Shown here in pieces: positions 7,866-16,951 of a stretch of 64,000 nt of DNA. The notes below the pieces were generated by a model, which searched no databases, was not told the DNA's origin, and saw only the letters and a program-made list of their open reading frames with translations. Source of the stretch: JAAZBV01 sp964460435 (GTDB lineage Bacteria; Desulfobacterota; DSM-4660; Desulfatiglandales; HGW-15); NCBI GenBank assembly GCA_964460435.1, contig CAYWRH010000001.1, forward strand, positions 40,677 through 104,676, given 5' to 3'. Made by a program: the position numbers and the translations under genes. The first letter of the stretch is position 1, and the number at the start of each line of letters is the position of its first letter.

Positions 7866-9110
7866 TCAGGATATGGATACCTTCATGTAACGCTTTTTTC
7901 CTGCCCTTAAGAGCATGGCGCCATCCTTCTCATTCGTAAGGTTAATAATCTGGTCAAATGCCCCGATCTTTTCATTATTGATGTACCCGCCGCCCTGCAT
8001 GATGAGGCGCCGGGCATCGGATCTTGTATTGCACAGGCCTGCCTGCTCAAAAAGGATAAATGCAGGGATGCCCTTTTCAAGCTCAGCCCTTTGAATCGTG
8101 TACTCGGGCACAGAATCGCTTATGCCCTGCTCGCCATTTCCAAAAAGCTTTTTTGCCGCATTCCTTGCCTTAATAGCCTCTTCTTCACCGTGGCATATCT
8201 TTGTTGTCTCAAATGCAAGTATCTCCTTGGCCTGCCTTATATCGGCACCCTCAAGGCGCGAAAGCCTTATTACCTCATCGACCGGAAGGAATGTAAAAAG
8301 CAGGAGAAATCTTTTAATGTCAGAATCTTCCTGGTTGATCCAGTACTGGTAATATTCATAGGGGCTGGTCATCTCAGGATCAAGCCACACTGCGCCCTTT
8401 GCGGTTTTGCCCATTTTGGCGCCTGAGGCAGTAGTAATAAGCGGAAAGGTGATGCAGTGGGCCGTATCCCTTTCAAGCCTTCTAATCAGGTCTGTGCCGG
8501 CAACAATATTGCCCCACTGGTCGCTTCCCCCCATCTGGAGCCTGCAATCATAGTGTTTGAAGAGGTGCCAGAAATCATATGCCTGAAGGAGCATGTAATT
8601 AAACTCAATAAAGCTTAGGCCTGTCTCAAGCCTCATCCGGTAGCTTTCTGCTGTAAGCATCCTGTTTACACTGAAATGCCTTCCTATATCCCTTAGAAAA
8701 TCTATATAGTTCAGCTTTGTAAGCCAGTCCGCATTGTTCACCATGAGCGCCCTGTTGTTTTCAAAATCCAAAAACCGCATGAGCTGTTTCTTTATGCTCC
8801 TGGCATTACTGTCTATCTCTTCCCTTGGCATGATTGGCCGCATCTCTGTCTTGCCGCTCGGGTCGCCGACAAGGGTTGTTCCGCCGCCAACAACCGCAAT
8901 AGGCCTGTGACCCGCCTGCTGCATGTGCGTAAGCGCCATTACAGGAAGCAGGTGACCTATATGCAGGCTCTTGCCTGTTGGATCAAACCCGACATAGCAT
9001 GTTACAGGTTTTTTGAATAATTCCCTCAGTTCGCTCTCATCAGTATGCTGTTCGATGAAGCCTCTTTCCTTTAATATGTCAAATATCTCTTCCACTTTTA
9101 TTCTTCCCAT
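7866..9110 (-). CDS. tyrS: Tyrosyl-tRNA synthetase
   Basis: A 414-residue class I synthetase that charges tRNA-Tyr. The HIGH signature appears as GKSLHIGHLLP near residue 50 and the KMSKS loop as KMGKTAKGAV near residue 233; GGSDQWGNI and the tyrosine-pocket segment are present. The C-terminus carries an S4-type RNA-binding domain (FEQAGLCNTRSDARRLIMQG). The length and the KMxKT loop fit the TyrZ/TyrRS-2-like branch rather than E. coli TyrS. The start overlaps the end of the RodZ-like gene by 13 bases. Confidence 0.95.
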   Translation of the reverse strand: MGRIKVEEIFDILKERGFIEQHTDESELRELFKKPVTCYVGFDPTGKSLHIGHLLPVMALTHMQQAGHRPIAVVGGGTTLVGDPSGKTEMRPIMPREEIDSNARSIKKQLMRFLDFENNRALMVNNADWLTKLNYIDFLRDIGRHFSVNRMLTAESYRMRLETGLSFIEFNYMLLQAYDFWHLFKHYDCRLQMGGSDQWGNIVAGTDLIRRLERDTAHCITFPLITTASGAKMGKTAKGAVWLDPEMTSPYEYYQYWINQEDSDIKRFLLLFTFLPVDEVIRLSRLEGADIRQAKEILAFETTKICHGEEEAIKARNAAKKLFGNGEQGISDSVPEYTIQRAELEKGIPAFILFEQAGLCNTRSDARRLIMQGGGYINNEKIGAFDQIINLTNEKDGAMLLRAGKKRYMKVSIS

Positions 9111-10117
9111 TTTGTCTGAAAATCATCAGGGAACCGCAATTTTTTTACCTCTCCGGGTGCCCCGAGATTATTGATTGTCTTGCCATTAAATGAAAATTCT
9201 ATTCCACCTGCATTACCCACCGTAACATAAAAACCTTTTTCCGCTGTCCATGAATGTGTTGCCCCAGGCTGGAAAATATATTCCTTTGGGGGTGTATCAT
9301 CCGCTATTATTTTAACCCATGTCCTCATGCTCACTGTTGCAGTAAGTGTCTGGCCTTTTGTTTCCTGAGCAGGAGGGGCATTTTGAGTCAGGGCAGCTGG
9401 CTGGGCCGGGAGGTTCTCCATGGGCGCTGACTCATCTGACAGCGGGCCCGCCGCTGGCGCACCATTCTCAGTTGCTATAGCCTCCTGCCCTATGCCTATA
9501 GCAGGCTTAACAGCCGGGGATGCTGTTTCAATGGCTGTTTCTGCCTTAATCACCGGCGCATCTCCTGTGATCTGATAGGGGCTTTCATCTGCTGGTTTTA
9601 CAGGGGCCGGCGCAGGCGCCTCAAGGTTTGACTGAGGCAGATACACTGTGTCAGGCTCTGCAACCGGGGCAGTCTGCACGCCTTCAGGCTGAGGGGCTGT
9701 ATCCATATCCTCTATCTTCTTTTCATTAAATCTGAAAATGTAGAGCCCTGCTGCAACAATTAATAACAGGATTATTACAACAAAATATATGCCCTTTTCC
9801 TTCTTTGGTTTATGTGCAAGGGGCCTCACATTTTCATCCCCTCTGGAGGGCACACATTTTTCAAAAAGTTTTATTGCCCTTCTTGTATCACATCCGACAG
9901 CAATGGTGTATGAACGTATAAATCCCTTGATCAAAACCCTTGCAGGCAGTTTGTCCCATTCCTCATTTTCAAGGGCAATTATGAGCTGCTCCCTTATTTT
10001 AATGGTCTCTGACAGGCTCTTTATGGAGATTCCCCTTCTTTCCCTTTCAGACTTAAGCAACTGGCCTATGCTGATCTCTTCCCTGCCGGTGTTTTCAAGA
10101 TTGTTTTCTGTTTTCAT
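9098..10117 (-). CDS. RodZ-like membrane helix-turn-helix protein
   Basis: A 339-residue protein with the three-part RodZ layout. A cytoplasmic HTH_25 domain (residues about 17-85: IGQLLKSERERRGISIKSLS) is followed by a single membrane helix (about 110-130, GIYFVVIILLLIVAAGLYIF), a long Ala/Pro-rich periplasmic linker, and a C-terminal DUF4115 domain (TWVKIIADDTPPKEYIFQPG). RodZ links MreB filaments to the rod-shape cell-wall machinery in other bacteria. The gene is embedded in the chaperone/TyrRS operon, 54 bases after the PpiC-like gene. Family assignment is confident; the role in cell shape is inferred. Confidence 0.8.
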   Translation of the reverse strand: MKTENNLENTGREEISIGQLLKSERERRGISIKSLSETIKIREQLIIALENEEWDKLPARVLIKGFIRSYTIAVGCDTRRAIKLFEKCVPSRGDENVRPLAHKPKKEKGIYFVVIILLLIVAAGLYIFRFNEKKIEDMDTAPQPEGVQTAPVAEPDTVYLPQSNLEAPAPAPVKPADESPYQITGDAPVIKAETAIETASPAVKPAIGIGQEAIATENGAPAAGPLSDESAPMENLPAQPAALTQNAPPAQETKGQTLTATVSMRTWVKIIADDTPPKEYIFQPGATHSWTAEKGFYVTVGNAGGIEFSFNGKTINNLGAPGEVKKLRFPDDFQTKWEE

Positions 10118-10171
10118 ACCTGTAAGTTCCGTAAAATTGCTATTGATTATGAAAAAACCCTCTTCAGTCTA

Positions 10172-11131
10172 TTACAGTATCTTTTTTATGTAATTCTCTT
10201 TTTTCAGCTTGTTTATGTACTCTTTATAGCGTTTCTCCATCTCCATATTGTATAGCTTTTCATGTATTTCATCTCTTACCTCTTCGAGGGGGGTGTACCC
10301 TGTATTAACCTTCTTAATAAGCTTGATGATCTGTACCCTGTTGCCAATATTAACCGGGTTGCTTACCTCTCCATCCTTAAGGGTATTGATCACATCGAGA
10401 ATCTTCTTGTCAACATCGGTTAGGGGAATATTACCCAGGTCTCCGCCATCATTTGCGCCTGGCCCGTTTGAAAATTCCCTTGCAAGGTCCTCGAACTTCT
10501 CTCCCCTTGAGATCCTTTCTCTAATAGCCTCCCCCTTTTTTAAAAGCTCATCAACCCCTTGCCCTGCATCCTGAGATGCGGGCACAAGAAAAATGCTTGC
10601 AATATGCGCTGATCCGGGCCTTTCATAATTCTTTTTGTTTGCCTCATAATAGGCAGCGATCTGCTCTTCGGATACTATCAGCTTTTCCCTGATTTCCCTC
10701 CCGACAAGCTCGCGCCGTTCAAGGTCTTCCTTTATCTTTTCCCTGTATTTTTCAAGGGACAACCCTTCACGCTTGAGCTGCTCAACCAGCTCCTCCTGGG
10801 TAAGCTTGTTTTCCTCCTTTACATACTCCATATATTCGTCTATCTCTTCGGCTGTTGTCTCTATCTCAAGTTCCTTTATTTTTGCCTTCATTATCCTCTC
10901 TTCGATAATGATATCCAGGATCTGTTCCCTGATCTTGAAAAAATCCTGTTCATTTGAGGCCTTCAGCTCAACAGCTGTCTTGCCGGTCATCTCTTCTATC
11001 CTGCTGTTCAATTCGTAAAGGGTTATTACATCGTCATTAACGAATGCCACGGCCCTGTTATCCTCTGCTGCAGAGAGCCCCTGAGTCAGTAACAATAATG
11101 AAAAGAGTGCCGAAAAAATAGTTGTTCTCAT
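10172..11131 (-). CDS. SurA-like periplasmic peptidyl-prolyl isomerase
   Basis: A 319-residue exported protein (signal peptide 1-21, ending GLSAAED). The N-terminal helical chaperone domain (SurA_N type: AVAFVNDDVITLYELNSRIE onward) is followed at about residue 170 by one parvulin/rotamase domain (PGSAHIASIFLVP, EFSNGPGANDGGDLGNIPL, VQIIKLIKK). SurA assists outer-membrane protein folding in the periplasm. E. coli SurA has two parvulin domains; this has one, as in many non-enteric homologues. The start lies 6 bases after the preceding PpiC lipoprotein gene. Confidence 0.85.
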   Translation of the reverse strand: MRTTIFSALFSLLLLTQGLSAAEDNRAVAFVNDDVITLYELNSRIEEMTGKTAVELKASNEQDFFKIREQILDIIIEERIMKAKIKELEIETTAEEIDEYMEYVKEENKLTQEELVEQLKREGLSLEKYREKIKEDLERRELVGREIREKLIVSEEQIAAYYEANKKNYERPGSAHIASIFLVPASQDAGQGVDELLKKGEAIRERISRGEKFEDLAREFSNGPGANDGGDLGNIPLTDVDKKILDVINTLKDGEVSNPVNIGNRVQIIKLIKKVNTGYTPLEEVRDEIHEKLYNMEMEKRYKEYINKLKKENYIKKIL

Positions 11132-11137
11132 TCCCTT

Positions 11138-12088
11138 TTAATCCTCCATTTTCATGTCAGCAAGTATCTCCATCTCCTTAATGCTTACAGGAAATTGCAT
11201 TCTAAGGCCATCAAGCCATTTTGTATACATTAATTCTCTGTTTTCCACTGTAATTTTTGACTCTATCTCCTTTATTGATTCAGGAAAGGGCCTTATCCCC
11301 TCTTCTCTTACAGAAACGACCTTGAAAACATGAAAACCATAAGGGGATTCAATTATTTTACTTATCTCTCCCTGCTTCAGTGAAAAGACCGATTTTTCTA
11401 TGGTCTCTTCCAGCTCCCCTGATGCAAACCACCCCAGGAGACCTCCATTTTTTGAATCAGGGGCTATAGAAAATCTTTTTGCCAGTTCAGCCATATCCTC
11501 CCCCTTGTTTAGAAGGGCAAGGACATTGTTCATCTCCTCCCTGCTCTTTGTGACAATCTGCCTTATCTCAAGCCTGCGTGGCTCTCTGAACTCTTCCAGG
11601 TGGCTTTCATAATAGGCCTTTACCTCATCCAGCGTTACCCCCTTAATATCAGCAAGGGCTGTGTCAGTAATCTTTTTTATAAGCAGTTCATCATGCATAT
11701 TTTTTTTCCATTCATTGATATCTATATATCTTGTGAGAAGCACCTCATTCAGCAAATCACCGGGGTAATCATGTCTGACCTCATTGACCGCTGCCTGAAG
11801 CTCCTCCTCTGATATTGTTATCCCGTTTCTCCTGCCATATTCAAGGATCAGGTTTTTTTCTACGATCCTGTTTAATATAGATTTTATCCCCTCCTTAATC
11901 TCCCCAGCGGATAACCCCATATCATACTTGATTCGCTCTATCTCATGCAGAACCTCTCTCTTGCTGATGGCCCTCTCGCCAATGGTGATTACCGCCTCTT
12001 CATCCTTTGGCCTGACCCCGCAAGAAAATATGAGGAGCAGAGAAGATATGATAAGGATATAATAGATTTTCAAATACAGATTAAACAC
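11138..12088 (-). CDS. PpiC-type peptidyl-prolyl isomerase lipoprotein
   Basis: A 316-residue protein starting at GTG 12088 with GGAAGG close upstream. The signal peptide ends in a lipobox (LLLIFSCGV), so it is probably a lipoprotein. A SurA_N-like helical region (EAVITIGERAISKREVLHEI) is followed by a parvulin domain with LEIRQIVTKSREEMNN, KRFSIAPDSKNGGLLGWFAS and SPYGFHVFKVVSVREEG. It is the first gene of the seven-gene minus-strand cluster (12088 to 4203) and pairs with the SurA-like gene immediately after it. Confidence 0.85.
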   Translation of the reverse strand: MFNLYLKIYYILIISSLLLIFSCGVRPKDEEAVITIGERAISKREVLHEIERIKYDMGLSAGEIKEGIKSILNRIVEKNLILEYGRRNGITISEEELQAAVNEVRHDYPGDLLNEVLLTRYIDINEWKKNMHDELLIKKITDTALADIKGVTLDEVKAYYESHLEEFREPRRLEIRQIVTKSREEMNNVLALLNKGEDMAELAKRFSIAPDSKNGGLLGWFASGELEETIEKSVFSLKQGEISKIIESPYGFHVFKVVSVREEGIRPFPESIKEIESKITVENRELMYTKWLDGLRMQFPVSIKEMEILADMKMED

Positions 12089-12568
12089 CTTCCCTTCAGG
12101 CCTCTTAATTCTACCTAACTGCTTAAAATATCCGCAAATTCCAGAGTTTTATAAACTAACAGTTCAGGGGAAAAATGCAAGCAATAAATTGCCTTAAGTT
12201 CATTTGGCAGGTTGTTAATTTTGCGAATAAAAATAGATAAATAAAATTGCCATTTCATGGTTTTTATAATATTGGTATCTGAAATCACACAACTATTTTC
12301 AGACCTTAAAAATTTTTAAACAGGGTCTCATCTGTGGCTATATTTACCATTAATAGGCAGTTTTCGCTAATGTATGCTGGCGGATATCCGGCCATTAATA
12401 TTTTATCGAATATAACTTGTTGATAATACAGGCTAAATATTCTGATTATTATTGCGGCACAATAAATGCTTACTTAACCGGTATTTTAAAATAAATTATT
12501 TTTTTGAAACCTTTTACCGGGGTTTCAGGTATAGATATAAATAGACAAGATGATCAGGGAGCTAATCA
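12089..12568. promoter_or_regulatory. 480-base divergent intergenic region
   Basis: This A+T-rich region separates the leftward chaperone/TyrRS operon from the rightward export locus, so both promoters should lie here. It codes for nothing I recognise. Two symmetric features are visible: AGACC (12301-12305) and GGTCT (12324-12328) enclosing the palindrome TTAAAAATTTTTAA (12306-12319), and GAAACC/GGTTTC arms at 12506-12511 and 12521-12526, 43 bases before the ABC ATPase start. Either could be an operator. I find no clean -35/-10 pair in either direction. Confidence 0.35.
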
Positions 12569-13501
12569 ATGGGTGAAAGAGACGGGGATATTTCTATAAG
12601 TATCCAAAAGGTCAGACATATTTATAAAGGAGGAAACGCTGCCATCAACGGGATAAGCATGGATATCCATACCGGGCTTTTCGGTCTGCTGGGCCCCAAC
12701 GGTGCAGGAAAAAGCACGCTCATGCGCATTATATGCAGTCTGCTTGTACCCACAGAGGGGCGTGTTATTGTGGGGGGATTTGATGTGGTAAAGGAGCGCA
12801 GGCATTTAAGGAGGCTTCTGGGGTATCTTCCGCAGGATTTCAATGCATGGCGTCTCCACAGGGTGGAAGAGGTGCTTGGAACACTCGCTACCCTTTCAGG
12901 CCTTGAGAATAACACGGAAAGAAAAGAGAGGGTATTTGAAATCCTTGAACTTGTAGGATTAAAGGATGTCTCCCACAGAAAGGTAAAAAGCCTATCCGGC
13001 GGTATGGTAAGAAGGCTCGGCGTGGCCCAGTCCCTTATACATAATCCTAAGATACTGATTGTTGATGAACCCACAGTCGGGCTTGACCCTGAGGAGCGTA
13101 TACATTTCAGGCAGCTCATGGCGAAACTCGGCAAAGAGAGGATCATTATCCTTTCCACCCACATTGTAGGTGACCTTGGGAGCGGGTGTCATGACCTCGC
13201 CCTTATTGACCGGGGCAGGCTGGAGTTCAGGGGGAGCCCTGAAAAACTGATAGAAAAGGCAAAGGGGTTTGTATTTGAGATGCATCTTGAAGGCACAAGG
13301 AGTGAAGTCGCTGAACAGTATGAGATCGTATCCCAGGAACAGAGACTGGGGCGAACCATCATCAGGGCAGTATCCAGGATGGGCGAGATCCCTGATGGCG
13401 CAGTCCAGGTTGATAACCCCACACTTGAGGAGGCATATCTCGCCTTTATGGCCTCAAACAGCGTGAAACAGGCGGTAAAGGGAGGGGAGGCGCAGTCATG
13501 A
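12569..13501 (+). CDS. ABC transporter ATP-binding protein, first gene of the export locus
   Basis: A 310-residue ATPase with Walker A LLGPNGAGKST (about residues 39-49), Q-loop GYLPQDFNAW, signature LSGGMVRR (about 141), Walker B ILIVDEPTVGLDP and the switch His in STHIVGD. The sequence and the C-terminal extension resemble the CcmA/NatA-type exporters that work with ABC-2 permeases. The stop overlaps the start of the next gene (a permease) by four bases, so the two surely form one transporter. It is very similar in layout to the ATPase domain fused to the RND pump later in this locus (same GYLPQDF Q-loop and DEPTVGLDP box). Confidence 0.93.
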   Translation: MGERDGDISISIQKVRHIYKGGNAAINGISMDIHTGLFGLLGPNGAGKSTLMRIICSLLVPTEGRVIVGGFDVVKERRHLRRLLGYLPQDFNAWRLHRVEEVLGTLATLSGLENNTERKERVFEILELVGLKDVSHRKVKSLSGGMVRRLGVAQSLIHNPKILIVDEPTVGLDPEERIHFRQLMAKLGKERIIILSTHIVGDLGSGCHDLALIDRGRLEFRGSPEKLIEKAKGFVFEMHLEGTRSEVAEQYEIVSQEQRLGRTIIRAVSRMGEIPDGAVQVDNPTLEEAYLAFMASNSVKQAVKGGEAQS

Positions 13502-16500
13502 TGAACATAAAATCAATTCTGTCCATAGTGCGGGCTGAAACACTTGTAATAAGACGTCTGGCCAGATACTGGCTGTTTCTCTCATTTTCATACCTGTTTG
13601 TGTTAATTGCATTTATCTATTACTCTGCCCTGCACGGCCTTTATTCATCGCATTCCGCATCAGTGGGGTTAATAAGCCCCAGGTTTCTTGTGAGTTCAAT
13701 AGCAGGCGTGTTCTACCTCGCTATCTACTCTATAGGCGTGATCTTTCTTGCATTTGATGTGAGGGCAAGGGATCTGAGGGAAAGGATGCATGAGGTGCTT
13801 GATTCGCGTCCTTACACCAACATGGAGCTTGTTATCGGCAGATTTTTGGGTGTCCTGATACCCGCATGGGTGCCCATGCTTCTCCTGATAGTGCTGATAC
13901 AGCTATTGGGATTTCTGCTAAAGACCAGCGGTGTGCCTATTGGTGAGCCTGCCCAGATGAGATCCCTCCTTTCATTTGTGTTTCTGATAGGGCTACCCTC
14001 TTTCGCATTTATAATCTCGATTGTCTTTCTTGTAACCCTTCTTGTAAGGAACAGGCTGGTTTCCTCTATCATACTTGTGCTGTTGATAGCTGCAAGCTAT
14101 GCAGGGATGTATTTTTTACCTAACTACAAGGCGATGGTTTTTGATTTTCTTGGGTTAATGCAGTCAGGATATCCATCAGACATTACAGCATCATTAATGC
14201 CTCTTACGGGCCTCATACACCGCGCAGCAATACTCCTTGCCTCCCTTGGAATGCTTGGCATATGTGCGGCAGTGCACCCCCGCCTTGATGATGGATCACG
14301 CTGGAAAACAGGTTTTACAGGCGCAATAATCGTAGCAGTAGCAGCGGTTATAATAGGTGGCATATTTGCAGGCAACCTGAATGATATAAAAGAGCAGGAG
14401 AGATGGCTTAGGGCACAAATGGAATACCCAAATGGCCCTGCGCCTGATATTACAAAAATCACAGGCAGGGTGCTAATAACACCAGGAAAGGATCTTAACC
14501 TTGAAATAAAGATTACATTCAAGGCCCCTGAAGAGGGTGAGATAAAAAATGCCCTGTTTACCCTTAATCCTGGACAGAGGATAGTGGAACTCCTTGACAG
14601 TTCTGGTAAACCATTAAGCTATAAGCATGAAGAGGGCATACTTGATATTACCCTGCCCAATGCCCTGTCGCCGGGTGAGGAGGCTGTAATAGGTCTCAAA
14701 ACAAAGGGCATACCGAATAAACACTTTGCATATCTTAAAAGCTCTATAAACCCCCTTAAGCTTGAGAGAAAAAATTCAAATACTATCCTTCTTGGTAATG
14801 AAAACTATCTGTTTGACAGTAATTTTGTTGCCCTTATGCCTGCAATCCGGTGGCTGCCAATGTCAGGTGTGGAGAACAGCATGGAAAAACAGCAGAACAA
14901 CCGCGTGGATTTTTTCAATGTTGATCTTACTGTTGGCGTGCCAAAGGGGTGGCTTGTCGCAGGGCCTGGAAGGCGCAACAGGGCAGGTGAGGATAATAGA
15001 TTTGACCTTTACCGGTTTGCTCCCCCCTCTGTTGTGCCGGAGGTGGCCCTTCTCGCATCTGAGTATGAGAGCCGTTCATATGAAACTGAAGGCATACTCA
15101 TGGAGCTTCTTGTCCACAAAAAACATATGAAAAACCTTGATGTGCTGGCTGACACAAAAGAGAAGATCAGGGAATATATTGACACAAGGATAAAGGATGC
15201 AAAGGAGGCAGGGCTAACCTACCCCTATGACGGCCTTACCCTTGTGGAGGCGCCGACTGTTTTACGGACATATGGCGGCGGGTGGCGTCTTGATACGGTT
15301 CAGTCAATGCCCGGCATTATGCTCCTAAAGGAGCTCTCTTTGCCCACGGCCAGGTTTGACTCCGCATTCAGGAACCCTGACAGCTTTAAAAATAGGGAGG
15401 GTGGCATAGTCAAGGCCAAGTGGGACAGGCTTCAAACCTATTTCAAACAGGATTTTTCAGGGGGAAATATATTTACAGGCACAGCAAGGAACTTCTTCCT
15501 GTTCCAGACATCTGCAGAGGGGCCAGAAGGCATGCCTGTCAATTTTGTAATGGATACCCTGTCATCTCTTGTGCTGGCAGACACAAAGGGGTATTTTTCA
15601 GCCCATATATTTGCAGAGGGGAATTCAGTAAATGAGATCATTCAGAATGTGCTTGTAAGCTATTTCCAGCTCAGAAACGCAGGGATACAGGACACCATCC
15701 TGAACTCTACAATACGCACAAGGACATCTCGCCCTGCAGTGTGGGAAAAGGCGCTTGAGGCATCACTAAAGGACACAGACCCCTGGAAAGATCCATCTGA
15801 TACGGTAGATTACCTTATATTAAAGGGTTATGCAGTTGCAGACTCCATATATAAGACCCTTGGAAGGGAAAAGACAGCCGCATTTCTTGCATCCGTAAGA
15901 AGGAATCATACAGGAGGCCAGTTTACGGTTTCAGACATGAAAAGCGCCTTAAAAGGGCAGGGTTATGACATGGATGCATCCCTTGGCGACTGGCTGGGCA
16001 GCACAGGGCTTCCGGGTTTTGTTGTGCAGGATGCAAAGGGATACCGTGTAGCAGATGATGAAAACGGAAGCCCCAGGTATCAGCTCCTTTTTACAGTAAG
16101 AAATGATGAGCCTGTTCCGGGGGCCTTTAACTTTGCCTATTATTATACAGCGCAGGATCAGAACCCTGAGTTGATATCAGGTGAGACTATTAACCTCGCA
16201 GGGAGGCATGCTATCCAGTACGGCACAATAGTATCAAGGCTTCCTTCCATGTATTTTCTTGCCCCTGTGCTCTCCTATAACAGAGGCACCTTTGAATTTA
16301 AGATGGAAAATATTAATTCTGACAAGATAGTCGATGCGGAGATTATTGAAGGGGTCAGAGATATCCCCTGGGCGCTCCCGGCTCCCTCATCAATAGTGGT
16401 GGATGACCTGGACGAGGGGTTCACTATTGTTAATGAAAAAGAGGAAGGTAAAGGGCTCAGGGTTAAGGCGAAGGGAAAAAGCAGGGACACGAAACTGGAT

Positions 16501-16938
16501 CAGGGCTTGCCCTATACCTCCAGTAATGTATTGCCCGGAGGATTCGGCCTGCCAGCAGAATGGACACGCATAAGCAATGGCATGAGCTATGGAAAATATA
16601 GGCATACAGCCGCTTTTATCAAGAAGGGCGAGGGGGCAAAAAAGGCTCTTTTCAGCGCTGAGTTGCCACAGGCAGGCGCATGGGACATGGAGATTTTTAT
16701 ACCCATGAAGAATATCTTTCCTAACAGGAAATGGGGTACATGGCATGGTGTTGTGACAGATAAAAATGGAGATAAACATCAGGTTGAGTTTGATTCAAAG
16801 GCAGGAGGCGAAGGGTGGAACCTGGCAGGTAAATATGATTTGCCACAGGGTAAATGCACCCTGGAACTCTCTGATCTGACCGATGGGGATATGGTGGTGG
16901 CAGATGCCATACGATGGACACCTTCTGCCGGAAAATGA
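13498..16938 (+). CDS. ABC-2 permease fused to a giant extracytoplasmic region
   Basis: A 1146-residue protein. Residues 1-295 contain about seven membrane helices in ABC-2 permease style. The remaining 850 residues are extracytoplasmic. Residues about 300-820 resemble the M1-aminopeptidase-type domain found attached to some ABC permeases (beta-rich LNLEIKITFKAPEEGEI, then LTYPYDGLTLVEAPTVLRTY and a helical part), but no HExxH zinc motif is present, so it is not expected to be a peptidase. The last about 125 residues (ISNGMSYGKYRHTAAF to WNLAGKYDLPQGKCTLELSD and VVADAIRWTP) fit the golvesin C-terminal-like beta-sandwich. The gene overlaps the ATPase gene and precedes the adaptor by 13 bases. 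The domain names are pattern-based; the permease and the overall layout are clear. Confidence 0.75.
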   Translation: MMNIKSILSIVRAETLVIRRLARYWLFLSFSYLFVLIAFIYYSALHGLYSSHSASVGLISPRFLVSSIAGVFYLAIYSIGVIFLAFDVRARDLRERMHEVLDSRPYTNMELVIGRFLGVLIPAWVPMLLLIVLIQLLGFLLKTSGVPIGEPAQMRSLLSFVFLIGLPSFAFIISIVFLVTLLVRNRLVSSIILVLLIAASYAGMYFLPNYKAMVFDFLGLMQSGYPSDITASLMPLTGLIHRAAILLASLGMLGICAAVHPRLDDGSRWKTGFTGAIIVAVAAVIIGGIFAGNLNDIKEQERWLRAQMEYPNGPAPDITKITGRVLITPGKDLNLEIKITFKAPEEGEIKNALFTLNPGQRIVELLDSSGKPLSYKHEEGILDITLPNALSPGEEAVIGLKTKGIPNKHFAYLKSSINPLKLERKNSNTILLGNENYLFDSNFVALMPAIRWLPMSGVENSMEKQQNNRVDFFNVDLTVGVPKGWLVAGPGRRNRAGEDNRFDLYRFAPPSVVPEVALLASEYESRSYETEGILMELLVHKKHMKNLDVLADTKEKIREYIDTRIKDAKEAGLTYPYDGLTLVEAPTVLRTYGGGWRLDTVQSMPGIMLLKELSLPTARFDSAFRNPDSFKNREGGIVKAKWDRLQTYFKQDFSGGNIFTGTARNFFLFQTSAEGPEGMPVNFVMDTLSSLVLADTKGYFSAHIFAEGNSVNEIIQNVLVSYFQLRNAGIQDTILNSTIRTRTSRPAVWEKALEASLKDTDPWKDPSDTVDYLILKGYAVADSIYKTLGREKTAAFLASVRRNHTGGQFTVSDMKSALKGQGYDMDASLGDWLGSTGLPGFVVQDAKGYRVADDENGSPRYQLLFTVRNDEPVPGAFNFAYYYTAQDQNPELISGETINLAGRHAIQYGTIVSRLPSMYFLAPVLSYNRGTFEFKMENINSDKIVDAEIIEGVRDIPWALPAPSSIVVDDLDEGFTIVNEKEEGKGLRVKAKGKSRDTKLDQGLPYTSSNVLPGGFGLPAEWTRISNGMSYGKYRHTAAFIKKGEGAKKALFSAELPQAGAWDMEIFIPMKNIFPNRKWGTWHGVVTDKNGDKHQVEFDSKAGGEGWNLAGKYDLPQGKCTLELSDLTDGDMVVADAIRWTPSAGK

Positions 16939-16951
16939 AAAAGGAGCTTAA

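Noticed and set aside
12506..12526. GAAACC/GGTTTC hairpin as a terminator
   Set aside because: It lies 43 bases before a gene start, has no T-run after it and no gene ends upstream in that direction; an operator is more plausible.
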